In this document: in pieces, positions 17,967 to 26,549 of the stretch
Layout of the letters: the number at the start of each line of letters is the position of its first letter
Position numbering within the stretch: position 1 is the stretch's first letter
DNA from: JANXVV01 sp038230975
Lineage (GTDB): Bacteria; Planctomycetota; Phycisphaerae; Tepidisphaerales; Tepidisphaeraceae
Reading direction: 5' to 3'
Assembly: GCA_038230975.1 (NCBI GenBank)
Contig: JBBRMF010000003.1
Location: 1 to 62,613, forward strand
Length of the DNA: 62,613 bases
Notes under the pieces: generated by a model
Seen by the model: the letters and a program-made list of their open reading frames with translations, nothing else
Told to the model about the DNA's origin: nothing
Database searches by the model: none
Made by a program: the position numbers and the translations under genes

Positions 17967-20129
17967 TTAATCAAACACGCCTTCCGTCTGTTTCTTCTTC
18001 ATCTGTTCGGTGGACAAACGCACGTTCGTTTCCAGCTTAATAATCTCGTTGAGCTGGTTCAAAACGTCCACAAAGCTATCCCATTGCGACATCTGCTTCA
18101 GAATCTCCTGCATCTTGGCGACGATCTGATCCTGTCGCGTGCTGGCTTGGGTAATCTTTGAAGTGTCGTCACCTTTGAGGGAATCAAGGGCATCTTTTTG
18201 CTGCGTCATGGCATCATCATTCAGTTTTTTCAGTGGTTGAAGGACGTTTTTCTCCATCAAATCCCAGGCTTCAGGGCCGCCGAGCGCGTTATTCTTCATC
18301 TCGGTGACCGATTCGAACAGGCTGATGCCGATGCGAGCGACCTCGCGCTGAATCTGCCGATGCTGCCGGGCCAACACTGCGGCGGCCTCCGGGGTCGTGA
18401 CCGTAATCAGGGCATCGCGCAGCTTCTGGGCATCCTCAATCTGCTTGCGAAATTTCGCCCGATCTCCCTGCTGACGCAACAAAATCTCCCGGAATAATTC
18501 TTCCGGCGGGACAATGCGAAACGTGACGACACGCGAGGTTGACGTCTGCGCACCCAGGTAACATTCATCCGTCGCAGCGGCGCTCAGCGACAGGATTGAA
18601 CCGGCCGCCAGTTTCAACGACGGAACTTCCAGCACATAAGGCTGCTGCAATTCCAGATCTGTCGGTGGATGGAACGGCCCGGCCAGCGTTTTCGTCACAA
18701 CCTCCGAAAGCGGTCGCGTGGCAGGTCCGGTTGTGGCAACGCTGTCGGCCACTGGAATATCGCTTTTGCTGATGAGATCAACCCTGGCGACACCGTAGTC
18801 ATCTCGCGCCTGAATGACCAGCGGTATGCGAGCCGCCGGGGTAATTCTCTGCCGAACACCGCTAAACGTTAGACCCACGCGCGGCGGCAAATCAATCTTC
18901 AACCCTACCGCGATCGGAGTCGGTAACGATAGAAGATTGGCCCCTTTCCCGACCAGTTCGATCTGCAATTGCACGGGCGTTTCGTGAGTCCACGCGAGAG
19001 CGAATGTACGATCATCAATTTGTTTCAAATCCCCGACGGCTGGAATGGGGACACTACTCTTTAACTTGGCGTTACTGATCGGAACATTGGCGGTAAAACG
19101 CAATTCCAACTGCGTTTTGGCCAAGAAGGAAAGATCTGAATCTTGAGCTGCAAAATTAAAGGATGTGGATTTTGCTTCTGAAGGATGCTTCGCCACCAAC
19201 AACAACTCCAGGATTTTCGGCCGTTCGATCGGCGCGATTTCGAACGTTTGCACGTCGTCGTTGCCATCCACTTCCACTTCGGAATCGGTGCCGATGGGCG
19301 GAAAATCGTAGCGGAAATCACTCGGGCCAAAGCGCGTCATGGCAACCGTTATGCGAGCACCTTTGCCTTCGCGGTAGCGGAGCGTGATCATTTCCGGTGA
19401 AACGCTTCCTTCTTTAACGCCCACGCGCAGGACAAATGGTTCGGCCTTCGGGACGACCATTCGACCACCCTCGACACCTTGAATCATCAAGTAAGTTTTC
19501 TGCGGCCATGGATCATTCGATGCCAGGAAATATCGCCGGAACCAAAGACCCGTAGGTCGAGGATTCATTCCCCCCAGCAGGGACGGCATCAGCACCAGGA
19601 GCATGATGGAGAATAAGAAGATCTGACGACGTTTGTCGTTGAGGTGATCTTCAAGGCGGACACCATTGAGTGCCTCATGGCAACGCATCACAGCCGTGCG
19701 AACCATCGCGGCCGATGGCGCTGAACCGGTCTTCAAAAGCTCCGGCAGTTCAAGCACGCTGGCGACACGGGCGGCCAACGTTCCTTGAATTTTGTTCGAT
19801 CCGACACGGTCAATTGCCCCGGCTACACCAATCAGGCTCATTTCCATTCGAATCGGCGTCACGATCAATCGCCATGCTTCGACGAGCAGGAACACGGTTC
19901 CCATGATTAAGAAAGTCAGCCGGGTCGGAATACTCAGGCGAAGCAGTCGATCAAGGATGAAACTGATCAACACAACTGCAACTGCTTCCCCCAACCAACG
20001 AGCAATCCCCTCGAGTACAAGTTGCTTGCGAACCCGCGCGCGAAACAACATCAGGCGCGCCACCATCCCATCGCGAAGGTAGCCTAAGTCCGAAGAAGTT
20101 GAAGAATTTAACGCAGACATATCAGTCAT
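17967..20129 (-). CDS. DUF4175-like large membrane protein
   Basis: About 720 residues. The start at 20129 (MTDMSALNS) is chosen because the longer frame begins inside a hairpin. Two membrane segments at about 46-90 (VAVVLISFILDRL and LTFLIMGTVFLL) and one near 175-190 flank short cytoplasmic loops. A large beta-rich periplasmic domain follows (about 200-560), then a helical C-terminal tail of coiled-coil type (580-720). This matches the layout of DUF4175-like proteins encoded next to MoxR/DUF58 genes. No catalytic residues are evident. It probably forms part of a membrane complex with the VWA proteins upstream. A 58-bp gap with a perfect stem-loop separates it from the VWA/GAT gene. Confidence 0.6.
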   Translation of the reverse strand: MTDMSALNSSTSSDLGYLRDGMVARLMLFRARVRKQLVLEGIARWLGEAVAVVLISFILDRLLRLSIPTRLTFLIMGTVFLLVEAWRLIVTPIRMEMSLIGVAGAIDRVGSNKIQGTLAARVASVLELPELLKTGSAPSAAMVRTAVMRCHEALNGVRLEDHLNDKRRQIFLFSIMLLVLMPSLLGGMNPRPTGLWFRRYFLASNDPWPQKTYLMIQGVEGGRMVVPKAEPFVLRVGVKEGSVSPEMITLRYREGKGARITVAMTRFGPSDFRYDFPPIGTDSEVEVDGNDDVQTFEIAPIERPKILELLLVAKHPSEAKSTSFNFAAQDSDLSFLAKTQLELRFTANVPISNAKLKSSVPIPAVGDLKQIDDRTFALAWTHETPVQLQIELVGKGANLLSLPTPIAVGLKIDLPPRVGLTFSGVRQRITPAARIPLVIQARDDYGVARVDLISKSDIPVADSVATTGPATRPLSEVVTKTLAGPFHPPTDLELQQPYVLEVPSLKLAAGSILSLSAAATDECYLGAQTSTSRVVTFRIVPPEELFREILLRQQGDRAKFRKQIEDAQKLRDALITVTTPEAAAVLARQHRQIQREVARIGISLFESVTEMKNNALGGPEAWDLMEKNVLQPLKKLNDDAMTQQKDALDSLKGDDTSKITQASTRQDQIVAKMQEILKQMSQWDSFVDVLNQLNEIIKLETNVRLSTEQMKKKQTEGVFD

Positions 20130-20144
20130 CCGGACAATTACTCT

Positions 20145-20182
20145 GGTTCCCTCCCCCCATGGGCACATGGGGGGAGGGAACC
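20145..20182. repeat. 16-bp stem-loop between co-directional genes
   Basis: The perfect arms GGTTCCCTCCCCCCAT (20145-20160) and their complement (20167-20182) enclose a 6-nt loop. It lies four bases after the stop of the VWA/GAT gene and 15 bases before the next start, so it may dampen read-through. A second copy with one mismatch is at 33870-33906. Confidence 0.8.
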
Positions 20183-20186
20183 CGGG

Positions 20187-22610
20187 CTACACCATTCTAA
20201 ACTTCTTTCTCAACACCCACTCGGTAAAAATCGCCAGCAAAATCCCGCCCCAGATCAGCGGGGCATGCCAGATTTCCTGTCGATCTTCCAACACTCTTGC
20301 TACTTTATGTACTCGAAAAGCCTCGGGCAGTTGGTCCAATTGTGTCAAATCAAACACGGCCCCACCACTTGCTTTTGCCATCGCCTGCAGCGTCGCCAAT
20401 TCCACGGTCGGTCGCTCAAATTCAAGATTGGGCAGTTCGACGGGGATTTGCAGCGTCGCCGCTTTCACAACTAGCTTTGCTTCCTCGGCACCGCTCCAGA
20501 CTTTGATAAAATGCGGACCTGGTTTACTCACGGTAAATGTCGTTTCAAATACTCCGTTTTCGCCGGATTTTGGAGTCAGATTCAGCGGAATCGGCGCGCT
20601 ATCCGCCACTTCCACTTCCCCGTGTAATGCGTCAAGGCTGCTGTCCCGGTCGGCAAGATGCTCGAAACGGGCGGTCAAAGTCACCTGGCTGCCAGGCTTG
20701 TAGGTATTGCGGTCGGTCGACAACGTATAGGGATATCGCCCGCCGAGTTGTTTTGTACGGCCGGCGCGGTCGATCATGCGAGCCCAGAAACCATCGAAGT
20801 ATTGTTCATCGAGATATCGCCAACGATAGGTACTGTCGAACGCCACAAAAAACGTTCGACCCGGTCCCACCAATTGCGTCGCCAGCAGAACATTCTGGCC
20901 GTGCTCGTTGCGCATGCGCGGGTCGGCATGTCGGGCCAGCACGGTCGCACCGGGTTTGGCGCGGGTCACGGGAAAATGCCAATACATGCCGGGAAGATTC
21001 GCCAGCACCTTTTCGTTTTTCTCAGCGTTCGGATCGAACTGAAAAATCGGATCGGTTTTCCCTTCCGGCGTAATCTCCAGCTTCCAGGCTTCTTTCGCAC
21101 TGAGCTTCATCGTCACCTCACTTTGATACAGCCCCGGTTCAGCGACGACCGGAAGCATCGTGAGCCATTGTGCGGAGGGATCATCCGTGCGATCGAAGAG
21201 GTTTTTCGTCATGCGTTCGCCGGCAATGTACACCAGCCCGCCGCCTGCTTTCCCGACGAAATCACTGAGCATTTGCGGAAACTGTTGTGGCCAACCGTTC
21301 GGGTCCGGATCGTACAAAACAATACAATCGTAATCGTTCAGTTCTTCCTGCGTTTGCGGAAGTTTTTTGATGGCCGGGTTCCCCGGTTGCTCGTAGTCGG
21401 CGGTGGCGGCTTGCAACCAGGTTGAGGCGGCAACACCGGAATCACGCAGCAGCGCGTTGCGAATAAACTCCACTTCCGGGAACGTATTGCCGGCGATGAA
21501 AAGAACTTTGATCTTCTGGCGAATGACCCGGATTTCTTCGGTCGCCACGTTATCATCGGTTGTCAGTTCCGGTCCGACATCCGCAAGCGTGGCGCGAATC
21601 TCCAATCGCGTGGGCCGTTCTTCTTTAAAATCAAACGGAACGGATTGGACCTGTCCGTTTTCTTCCAAGGTCACCGGTTGACGCGAAAACTCTTCCCAGG
21701 GCCCACCATCTTTTCGCTTTTCCATGACGAGCGTGGCTGGCGCTTTTGCCAACCCGCGCGATTCAATGATCACGCGAAGTTGACTCGGGTCGCGAACGAA
21801 CACCGTCTTGCTCGCCTCAATCTTACTCACTTTTGCATTGCGCGGTCCCTCAGCAGTTCCGGTGGCCAGGGAAATGATCGGAATACCTTCCGAGCCGGCA
21901 TATTCCGCCGCTTTGATCGGGGGTTCGCCCGCGTTGGATTGGCCGTCGGTGATCAGCAAAATGCCCGCCAGCGGTTGACCCCGATACGCTGCAATCGCCT
22001 GGCGAACGGCAGTCCCCACGGCCGTTGTCGTGCGGTCGGTGCCAGCCGGCAACGTTGTCGGTTGAGTCGTACTTTCTGTGATGAGCTGCCCGGCAAATGT
22101 ATGCGACGCCAAAATGCGATCGCCATTGGCTTCCAGCGACTTGGACAATCCGCTATTCAATACACGATCGATGAGTTGACTTCGCGATGTGTCGCGAAGC
22201 TCTTTCACTCCTCCAGTCAGATGCATCGCTTGCGCCAATCGGTCGGCATAATTCTGGCTGGCGTAGGCATCTTTGAGATCCATGCTTTCCGATCGATCTC
22301 GCAACACCAGGATGGTCGATGGCACTTGCTCGGTCTTCGTAAAAACAACGACGGGCTCCAGCAGCATGACCACTACACCTGCCAGCGCGACCATGCGTAA
22401 TGCAGAAAGTGAAAGGCGCGTCAGCAAATTCATGCCCCGGCCTTCGCGACGATACAGATATAGAATCCCCCAAGCCGCTGCCGCCACACCCAGGCAAAGC
22501 AGAAAGAGCCTGTCATGCTTCGGCATTTCAAGCCATTCCAAATGGCGCGCGCCACCTTCCGTCCATGGAGATGGTTTGAGACCAAGGAGAATGTCTATGA
22601 TGCGATTCAT
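20187..22610 (-). CDS. VWA / glutamine-amidotransferase-like membrane protein
   Basis: An 807-residue membrane protein. Two N-terminal membrane segments lie at about 33-52 and 66-88. A von Willebrand A domain follows, with a MIDAS start D-x-S-x-S at 105-109 (DRSES), and TDGQSNAG near 220. The middle region (about 370-500) resembles the class-I glutamine-amidotransferase-like fold found in these proteins, with VLFIAGNTFPEVEF and GGGLVYIAGERM. A C-terminal membrane segment closes it. Proteins of this design (periplasmic VWA between membrane helices) are typical of MoxR-linked clusters and are thought to act in envelope complex assembly. The stop is immediately followed by a hairpin. Confidence 0.75.
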   Translation of the reverse strand: MNRIIDILLGLKPSPWTEGGARHLEWLEMPKHDRLFLLCLGVAAAAWGILYLYRREGRGMNLLTRLSLSALRMVALAGVVVMLLEPVVVFTKTEQVPSTILVLRDRSESMDLKDAYASQNYADRLAQAMHLTGGVKELRDTSRSQLIDRVLNSGLSKSLEANGDRILASHTFAGQLITESTTQPTTLPAGTDRTTTAVGTAVRQAIAAYRGQPLAGILLITDGQSNAGEPPIKAAEYAGSEGIPIISLATGTAEGPRNAKVSKIEASKTVFVRDPSQLRVIIESRGLAKAPATLVMEKRKDGGPWEEFSRQPVTLEENGQVQSVPFDFKEERPTRLEIRATLADVGPELTTDDNVATEEIRVIRQKIKVLFIAGNTFPEVEFIRNALLRDSGVAASTWLQAATADYEQPGNPAIKKLPQTQEELNDYDCIVLYDPDPNGWPQQFPQMLSDFVGKAGGGLVYIAGERMTKNLFDRTDDPSAQWLTMLPVVAEPGLYQSEVTMKLSAKEAWKLEITPEGKTDPIFQFDPNAEKNEKVLANLPGMYWHFPVTRAKPGATVLARHADPRMRNEHGQNVLLATQLVGPGRTFFVAFDSTYRWRYLDEQYFDGFWARMIDRAGRTKQLGGRYPYTLSTDRNTYKPGSQVTLTARFEHLADRDSSLDALHGEVEVADSAPIPLNLTPKSGENGVFETTFTVSKPGPHFIKVWSGAEEAKLVVKAATLQIPVELPNLEFERPTVELATLQAMAKASGGAVFDLTQLDQLPEAFRVHKVARVLEDRQEIWHAPLIWGGILLAIFTEWVLRKKFRMV

Positions 22611-22632
22611 TTAAATCAGTATGCCTCTATGC

Positions 22633-22732
22633 GAAAATAACGAATAACGAAATTCGAATTCACGAAAAAATGCCGGGTAGATCGAGCACATTTCTGCATT
22701 CGTGCATTCAAATTTCGTCATTCGTCATTTTC
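22633..22732. repeat. RHSDFVIRHS-type inverted repeat
   Basis: The 34-nt arms at 22633-22666 and 22699-22732 match with four mismatches and contain CGAATAACGAAATTCGAAT. It lies between the VWA/GAT gene and the BatA-like gene, ending five bases before the latter's stop. Confidence 0.75.
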
Positions 22733-22737
22733 TCCTC

Positions 22738-24867
22738 TCATTGTTCCCTGCCGACCCACACCGCCAACACCGTTTCCACCGCCAATAAACCGAGCAAACC
22801 GATCGCGAACATACGCCATATTTCTTTGCCTTGCTGGGCCAGTGCGTTTTGGCCGGATGAATAGTGGATGATCGTCGGCCGCAGATTGCCGAGAAGCCCG
22901 CCGACTTCCGCGTCGGTGATTGGGGTCAAATCGCTTTCTGATTTGTCGCCGTTGACGCTGAACAGATGTTGCTGCGGACGGCCGGTCGAGTCTTTCCAAC
23001 TCATCAGGTAGGTACCGGCGATTGCGGTTTGCAAGGCCCGCAGGATCGCCGGTGATTTTTCGGACTTTTCAACCGTCGCGGCTTCGGAATTTTCACGGCC
23101 GGCGGTGAATACTTTTCCATCGACCGCACCCTGCCCTTCCTCGAGCACGAATTGGATGGGTTGGCCAGCGGAGACATTGTCCTGATGTGAGTCGGATCGG
23201 GCAATCGACATCGCCGCCGACCGCACGGCCAGCACATACGTGGGATCGATCGGCCAATCGCTCCATTGCTTATTTGCGCTGATCGTCCAAAAGATCACCC
23301 GACCTTTACCCATACGTTTTTCGATCACGGCCGGATGGCCTTCGGCATCATTCCAACGGGCGAGAACCCGCACATTTTCGCTCTTACCAGGGGGAACCGA
23401 GGCGGCCATGAACCGGCGCGCCTTAATCCGCGCAAGTGCCGCCGGCGCGATCTTGGCCAGTGCGGAGAGTGGAGATTGTTCGAGCTGTTCAACGACCAAC
23501 CCGGTGGCGGGTTCGTCGATCGGTTTATCAAGCCGGGCCGGCAATAAGCCAAGTCCATCGCGGTAAAGTCGTTGATTGTAAAGAACCGGGTCGACTTGCT
23601 CACCGGCGAAGATCATGACACCCATGCCGTCTTTGACGAGCCGTTCAATTGCCGCGATACGCTCCGGCGATAGCGAAGCAACATTCGCAAGCGTCAGCAC
23701 GTCGGAAGATTGAAGGCGAGCGCCTGCCCAATCCGAATCCGTTCGCTTATCGACATGCCAGGGTTCGCTGCCGATGCTGAATGCCAGTGCAAGAAAATCA
23801 GTTGCGCTCTCGAAGGACTGTGCGCTCGGCTCGCCATCAACGAGCGATAGATCGAGCGATTGGCGAACATTTACCGCCAGCCATCGCGTATTGTCGGCCG
23901 GCATGGCGTCGTTTGGCAGTGTCAGATGCAGGGGGATTTGCCCCGGCTTCTGGAGGTTAATTGTCAGCGGTACCTCCGTCGTTTGACCGGCCGGCAGATC
24001 GGGCAGAATCACCGGGCGGGATTGGTCGCCAATCGTCAATACGGCTTGTGCACCGGTGATCGCGTTCTGAGTGTCATTGCGAATCGAGGCTCGCAACTTC
24101 GCTTCGCTGCCGGGCAACACGATCGGATCTTCCAGTTCAAACGCGGCCAATGACACGTTTGCCGTCACCCGACTGCCGACATCCACCACACGAAGAGTCA
24201 CGCCTTGCGCGGCCCATCGGTTCGCGATATCCGTCACCTGCGGCCCCCAGCCGGATTTGCGGAAATCCGTGACGATCGTCACATCTTTCACCGGAAACGT
24301 AGCGGCAGCCAATGCCTGATCGATCGCCTTGAAAGTCGCGCCCCAATCGCTCCGCACATCACTGCCCTTCAACTGACCAATTTCACCGAGCAACTTTTTG
24401 GGGTCTTCCAGATGCGCTTCGCGCATCAAAGGCGACTGCGGGGAACTCGTCACGAACGCGGTGACACTATCTTGCACGCCTATTTTTTGAACGATTTCCG
24501 AAGCCACTTGTTTAACCGATTCAAATGCCGAACGTCGATCGACCTGATACCCCATGCTCAGCGAATCATCCAAAACCAACACGCGACTGGTTCGACTTCG
24601 ACCCCCAAGCCATGCCCCCAAACCTGTGGCCGACAGAATCGGCCGGGCCACCGCACAAATCAACAGGATGATGACGAGCGTGCGAACCGCCAGGAGAATC
24701 AGTTGCTCAATCCGCAGCCGTCGGCGATTGGTTTTGATCGTCAGCTTCAGATACTTCATCGGTGCCCAATCAATCCGCTGGAAACGACGACGGTTGAGCA
24801 GATGAATGAGAATGGGTACGCCGGCGAGGGCGAGGAAGGCGAGGAGGGAGGGGGCAAGGAAAGGCAT
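22738..24867 (-). CDS. BatA-like VWA membrane protein
   Basis: A protein of about 709 residues from the ATG at 24867 (MPFLAPSLLAFLALAGVPILI). The frame continues upstream, but only through repeat DNA. The N-terminal ~90 residues are the BatA domain (PILIHLLNRRRFQRIDWAPMKYL), with two membrane segments. A VWA domain follows with D-x-S-x-S in VLDDSLSMGYQ. The remaining ~400 residues are beta-rich and periplasmic, ending in a membrane segment. Bat proteins were linked to aerotolerance in Bacteroides; in planctomycetes their role is unproven. It sits between DUF58 and the VWA/GAT gene, but a four-helix-bundle gene and repeats are wedged in upstream. Confidence 0.75.
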   Translation of the reverse strand: MPFLAPSLLAFLALAGVPILIHLLNRRRFQRIDWAPMKYLKLTIKTNRRRLRIEQLILLAVRTLVIILLICAVARPILSATGLGAWLGGRSRTSRVLVLDDSLSMGYQVDRRSAFESVKQVASEIVQKIGVQDSVTAFVTSSPQSPLMREAHLEDPKKLLGEIGQLKGSDVRSDWGATFKAIDQALAAATFPVKDVTIVTDFRKSGWGPQVTDIANRWAAQGVTLRVVDVGSRVTANVSLAAFELEDPIVLPGSEAKLRASIRNDTQNAITGAQAVLTIGDQSRPVILPDLPAGQTTEVPLTINLQKPGQIPLHLTLPNDAMPADNTRWLAVNVRQSLDLSLVDGEPSAQSFESATDFLALAFSIGSEPWHVDKRTDSDWAGARLQSSDVLTLANVASLSPERIAAIERLVKDGMGVMIFAGEQVDPVLYNQRLYRDGLGLLPARLDKPIDEPATGLVVEQLEQSPLSALAKIAPAALARIKARRFMAASVPPGKSENVRVLARWNDAEGHPAVIEKRMGKGRVIFWTISANKQWSDWPIDPTYVLAVRSAAMSIARSDSHQDNVSAGQPIQFVLEEGQGAVDGKVFTAGRENSEAATVEKSEKSPAILRALQTAIAGTYLMSWKDSTGRPQQHLFSVNGDKSESDLTPITDAEVGGLLGNLRPTIIHYSSGQNALAQQGKEIWRMFAIGLLGLLAVETVLAVWVGREQ

Positions 24868-24930
24868 GAAATCCGAAATCTGAAAAAAGAAAATCGAAAA
24901 AAGATCAAACTCCAAAAACTAAAGCTCGAA
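24868..24930. repeat. left flank of the four-helix-bundle insertion
   Basis: The module GAAATCCGAAATCTG to AAATCGAAA (24868-24897) and AAAGCTCGAA (24921-24930) are complementary to modules at 25407-25429 and 25389-25398. They form interrupted inverted repeats around the gene at 24942. Confidence 0.65.
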
Positions 24931-24941
24931 ACGTATCCCAA

Positions 24942-25307
24942 CTACGGCCGGTCGACGGCTGTTTTCTTGAGACGCATGGATCCGAAGATCAAATTGAGTT
25001 CTTTTACCTCTTGATACAGACTTGCCGCGTCGTCTCGCATCTCGGGGACGGCGGCAACCATCATGCGAATGAAGAATTTCGTCTCTCGAGACTCCTTCCG
25101 GCAAATTCCATTTTTGTGATGGAAGTCTCTCTTTGATTCCGCATCGTTTGCTTCCTCGTAGTTGGCTCCTACACTCGTCCCCGCTTTGACTAACTGGGTG
25201 ATCAACGGCGACGTCACCAGGTTGACAGGCACTCTCTTGGCAAACCTAATAATCGCCTCGCCGAACAAGGCGGCGCGTTCCGATAGGTCATAGACTTTTT
25301 TCGGAAT
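24942..25307 (-). CDS. four-helix-bundle (S23/IVP-type) protein, non-standard start
   Basis: About 121 residues. The body (SPLITQLVKAGTSVGANYEEA, RKESRETKFFIRMM and KELNLIFGS) matches the four-helix-bundle family. That family includes proteins encoded in 23S rRNA intervening sequences and Avd of diversity-generating retroelements. Upstream of the TTG at 25268 the frame stays homologous (KKVYDLSERAALFGE) but has no ATG or GTG before an in-frame TAA. An ATT at 25307, with GGGGGG a short way ahead, is the only place for a start of normal length. Either ATT is used or the start has been lost. It is flanked by inverted repeats and lies within the MoxR cluster. No reverse transcriptase or rRNA is nearby. 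Confidence 0.7.
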   Translation of the reverse strand: MPKKVYDLSERAALFGEAIIRFAKRVPVNLVTSPLITQLVKAGTSVGANYEEANDAESKRDFHHKNGICRKESRETKFFIRMMVAAVPEMRDDAASLYQEVKELNLIFGSMRLKKTAVDRP

Positions 25308-25388
25308 CGCGGCCCCCCGGAGAGAGGTCGGTTCGAATTATGTTCGCGGGCGTCAGGCATTTTTATTTCGAACTTTCAATTTTTACCT

Positions 25389-25429
25389 TCGAGCTTTTTT
25401 CTAATTTCGATTTTCTGATTTCGGATTTC
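25389..25429. repeat. right flank of the four-helix-bundle insertion
   Basis: TTCGAGCTTT (25389-25398) and TCGATTTTCTGATTTCGG (25407-25424) pair with the left flank. The whole block matches the solo palindrome at 26418-26549 in its modules. Confidence 0.65.
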
Positions 25430-25437
25430 GTCATTCG

Positions 25438-26403
25438 TTATTCTCCTCGTTCGTTCGAACTCGCGGGATCATCAAACCCCACCACCTTCCCCGCATGCTT
25501 CGTCGCGGCTTGCCGCTTTCTACTGTGCAGGTAATGGCTCAAGGCAACCCCCAGGTCATCGGTCGTTTTGAGCAGAACATGATCCACCCCACCGCTGCGA
25601 CACCTCTGGGCGACGTCATTGATAAACTGCTCCATCGCCGCCTTGTACGCCTTGCGAAAAGCCCAAGGCTCGGCGAAGAGTTCCTCGTCGCCTTCAATAT
25701 CCTTAAACAGCACCGAATCCTTGAACGGCAGCTCAATCTCTTCAGCATCCAAAATTTGAAAGACCAGAATCTCATGCCCCTGATGCTGCAATCGGCCGAG
25801 GCTTCTATAGAAAACGTCCAGATCCAGCAGCAGATCCGAAATCACCACCACCAGCCCACGGCTTTTGATCTGCTCTGATACTTTGTGCATCACCGCACCG
25901 AGTTCCGTGGTGCGCTGCGGTTTGGTTTTTTCGATGAGTTCGATGATTTTGTGCAACTGCGCCTGTGTGGCAACCGGCCGAAGAAAGACGCGCTCTGCAT
26001 CGTCGAAAACGGCAAGCCCCACCGCATCGCGCTGCTTCACACACAGCGCGGCAATCGACGCGGCTAACGTGGCGGCATAATCGAACTTGGTCATCGCCCC
26101 GCGCCCATACTTCATACTGCTGCTGGCATCGAGCAGGATCGTTCCCCGGAGATTGGTATCTTCCTCGAAACGCTTGATGTAGAACCGGTCACTGCGCGCG
26201 TAGGCTTTCCAGTCGAGCCGCTTCAGATCATCGCCGGGCGAATATTCGCGATAGTCCGCGAACTCAACGCTGACACCATGCAGCGGGCTTCGATGCAGGC
26301 CGCTGATCGTCCCTTCCATCACCCGCTGAGCGCGCAGACCGAGGCTTGTGATCCGGGCGAGGATTTCGGGGTGGAGAAGTGTTTTTGGCGAATTTTCCGG
26401 CAT
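25438..26403 (-). CDS. DUF58 domain protein
   Basis: A 321-residue protein. It holds the DUF58 signature YSPGDDLKRLDWKAYARSD near residues 52-70, and a VWA-like core starting LLDASSSMKYG with a later VVVISDLLLD. It is soluble, with no membrane segment, unlike many DUF58 proteins. DUF58 genes regularly follow a moxR gene, and the pair is thought to assist assembly or activation of client complexes. Here it lies 145 bp below moxR, separated by a palindrome. The stop TAA at 25438 sits at the edge of the repeat flanking the next gene. Confidence 0.85.
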   Translation of the reverse strand: MPENSPKTLLHPEILARITSLGLRAQRVMEGTISGLHRSPLHGVSVEFADYREYSPGDDLKRLDWKAYARSDRFYIKRFEEDTNLRGTILLDASSSMKYGRGAMTKFDYAATLAASIAALCVKQRDAVGLAVFDDAERVFLRPVATQAQLHKIIELIEKTKPQRTTELGAVMHKVSEQIKSRGLVVVISDLLLDLDVFYRSLGRLQHQGHEILVFQILDAEEIELPFKDSVLFKDIEGDEELFAEPWAFRKAYKAAMEQFINDVAQRCRSGGVDHVLLKTTDDLGVALSHYLHSRKRQAATKHAGKVVGFDDPASSNERGE

Positions 26404-26417
26404 TCAATTCTCGCTGC

Positions 26418-26549
26418 AAATCAGAAAAGCGAAATCCGAAATTTGAAAAAACCTCAAATGATAAAGCTCGAACAAACCTGTTTCAAATTTTTTCGCTTTG
26501 TCTTTCATTTGAGTTTTTTTCTGATTTCGAATTTCGCACTTCGAGCTTT
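26418..26549. repeat. solo palindromic block between moxR and DUF58 gene
   Basis: AAATCAGAAAA (26418-26428) pairs with TTTTCTGATTT (26517-26527), and AAAGCTCGAA (26463-26472) with TTCGAGCTTT (26540-26549). The same modules flank the four-helix-bundle gene at 24942, so this is the cargo-free form of that block. The moxR stop at 26548-26550 lies on its edge. Confidence 0.7.

Noticed and set aside
21639..21660. GGACCTGTCCGTTTTC similar to the hairpin at 8-59
   Set aside because: It lies within the coding sequence of the VWA/GAT protein in a normal frame and lacks a second arm.
24942..25307. four-helix-bundle gene as Avd of a diversity-generating retroelement
   Set aside because: No reverse transcriptase, template repeat or variable repeat is present nearby.
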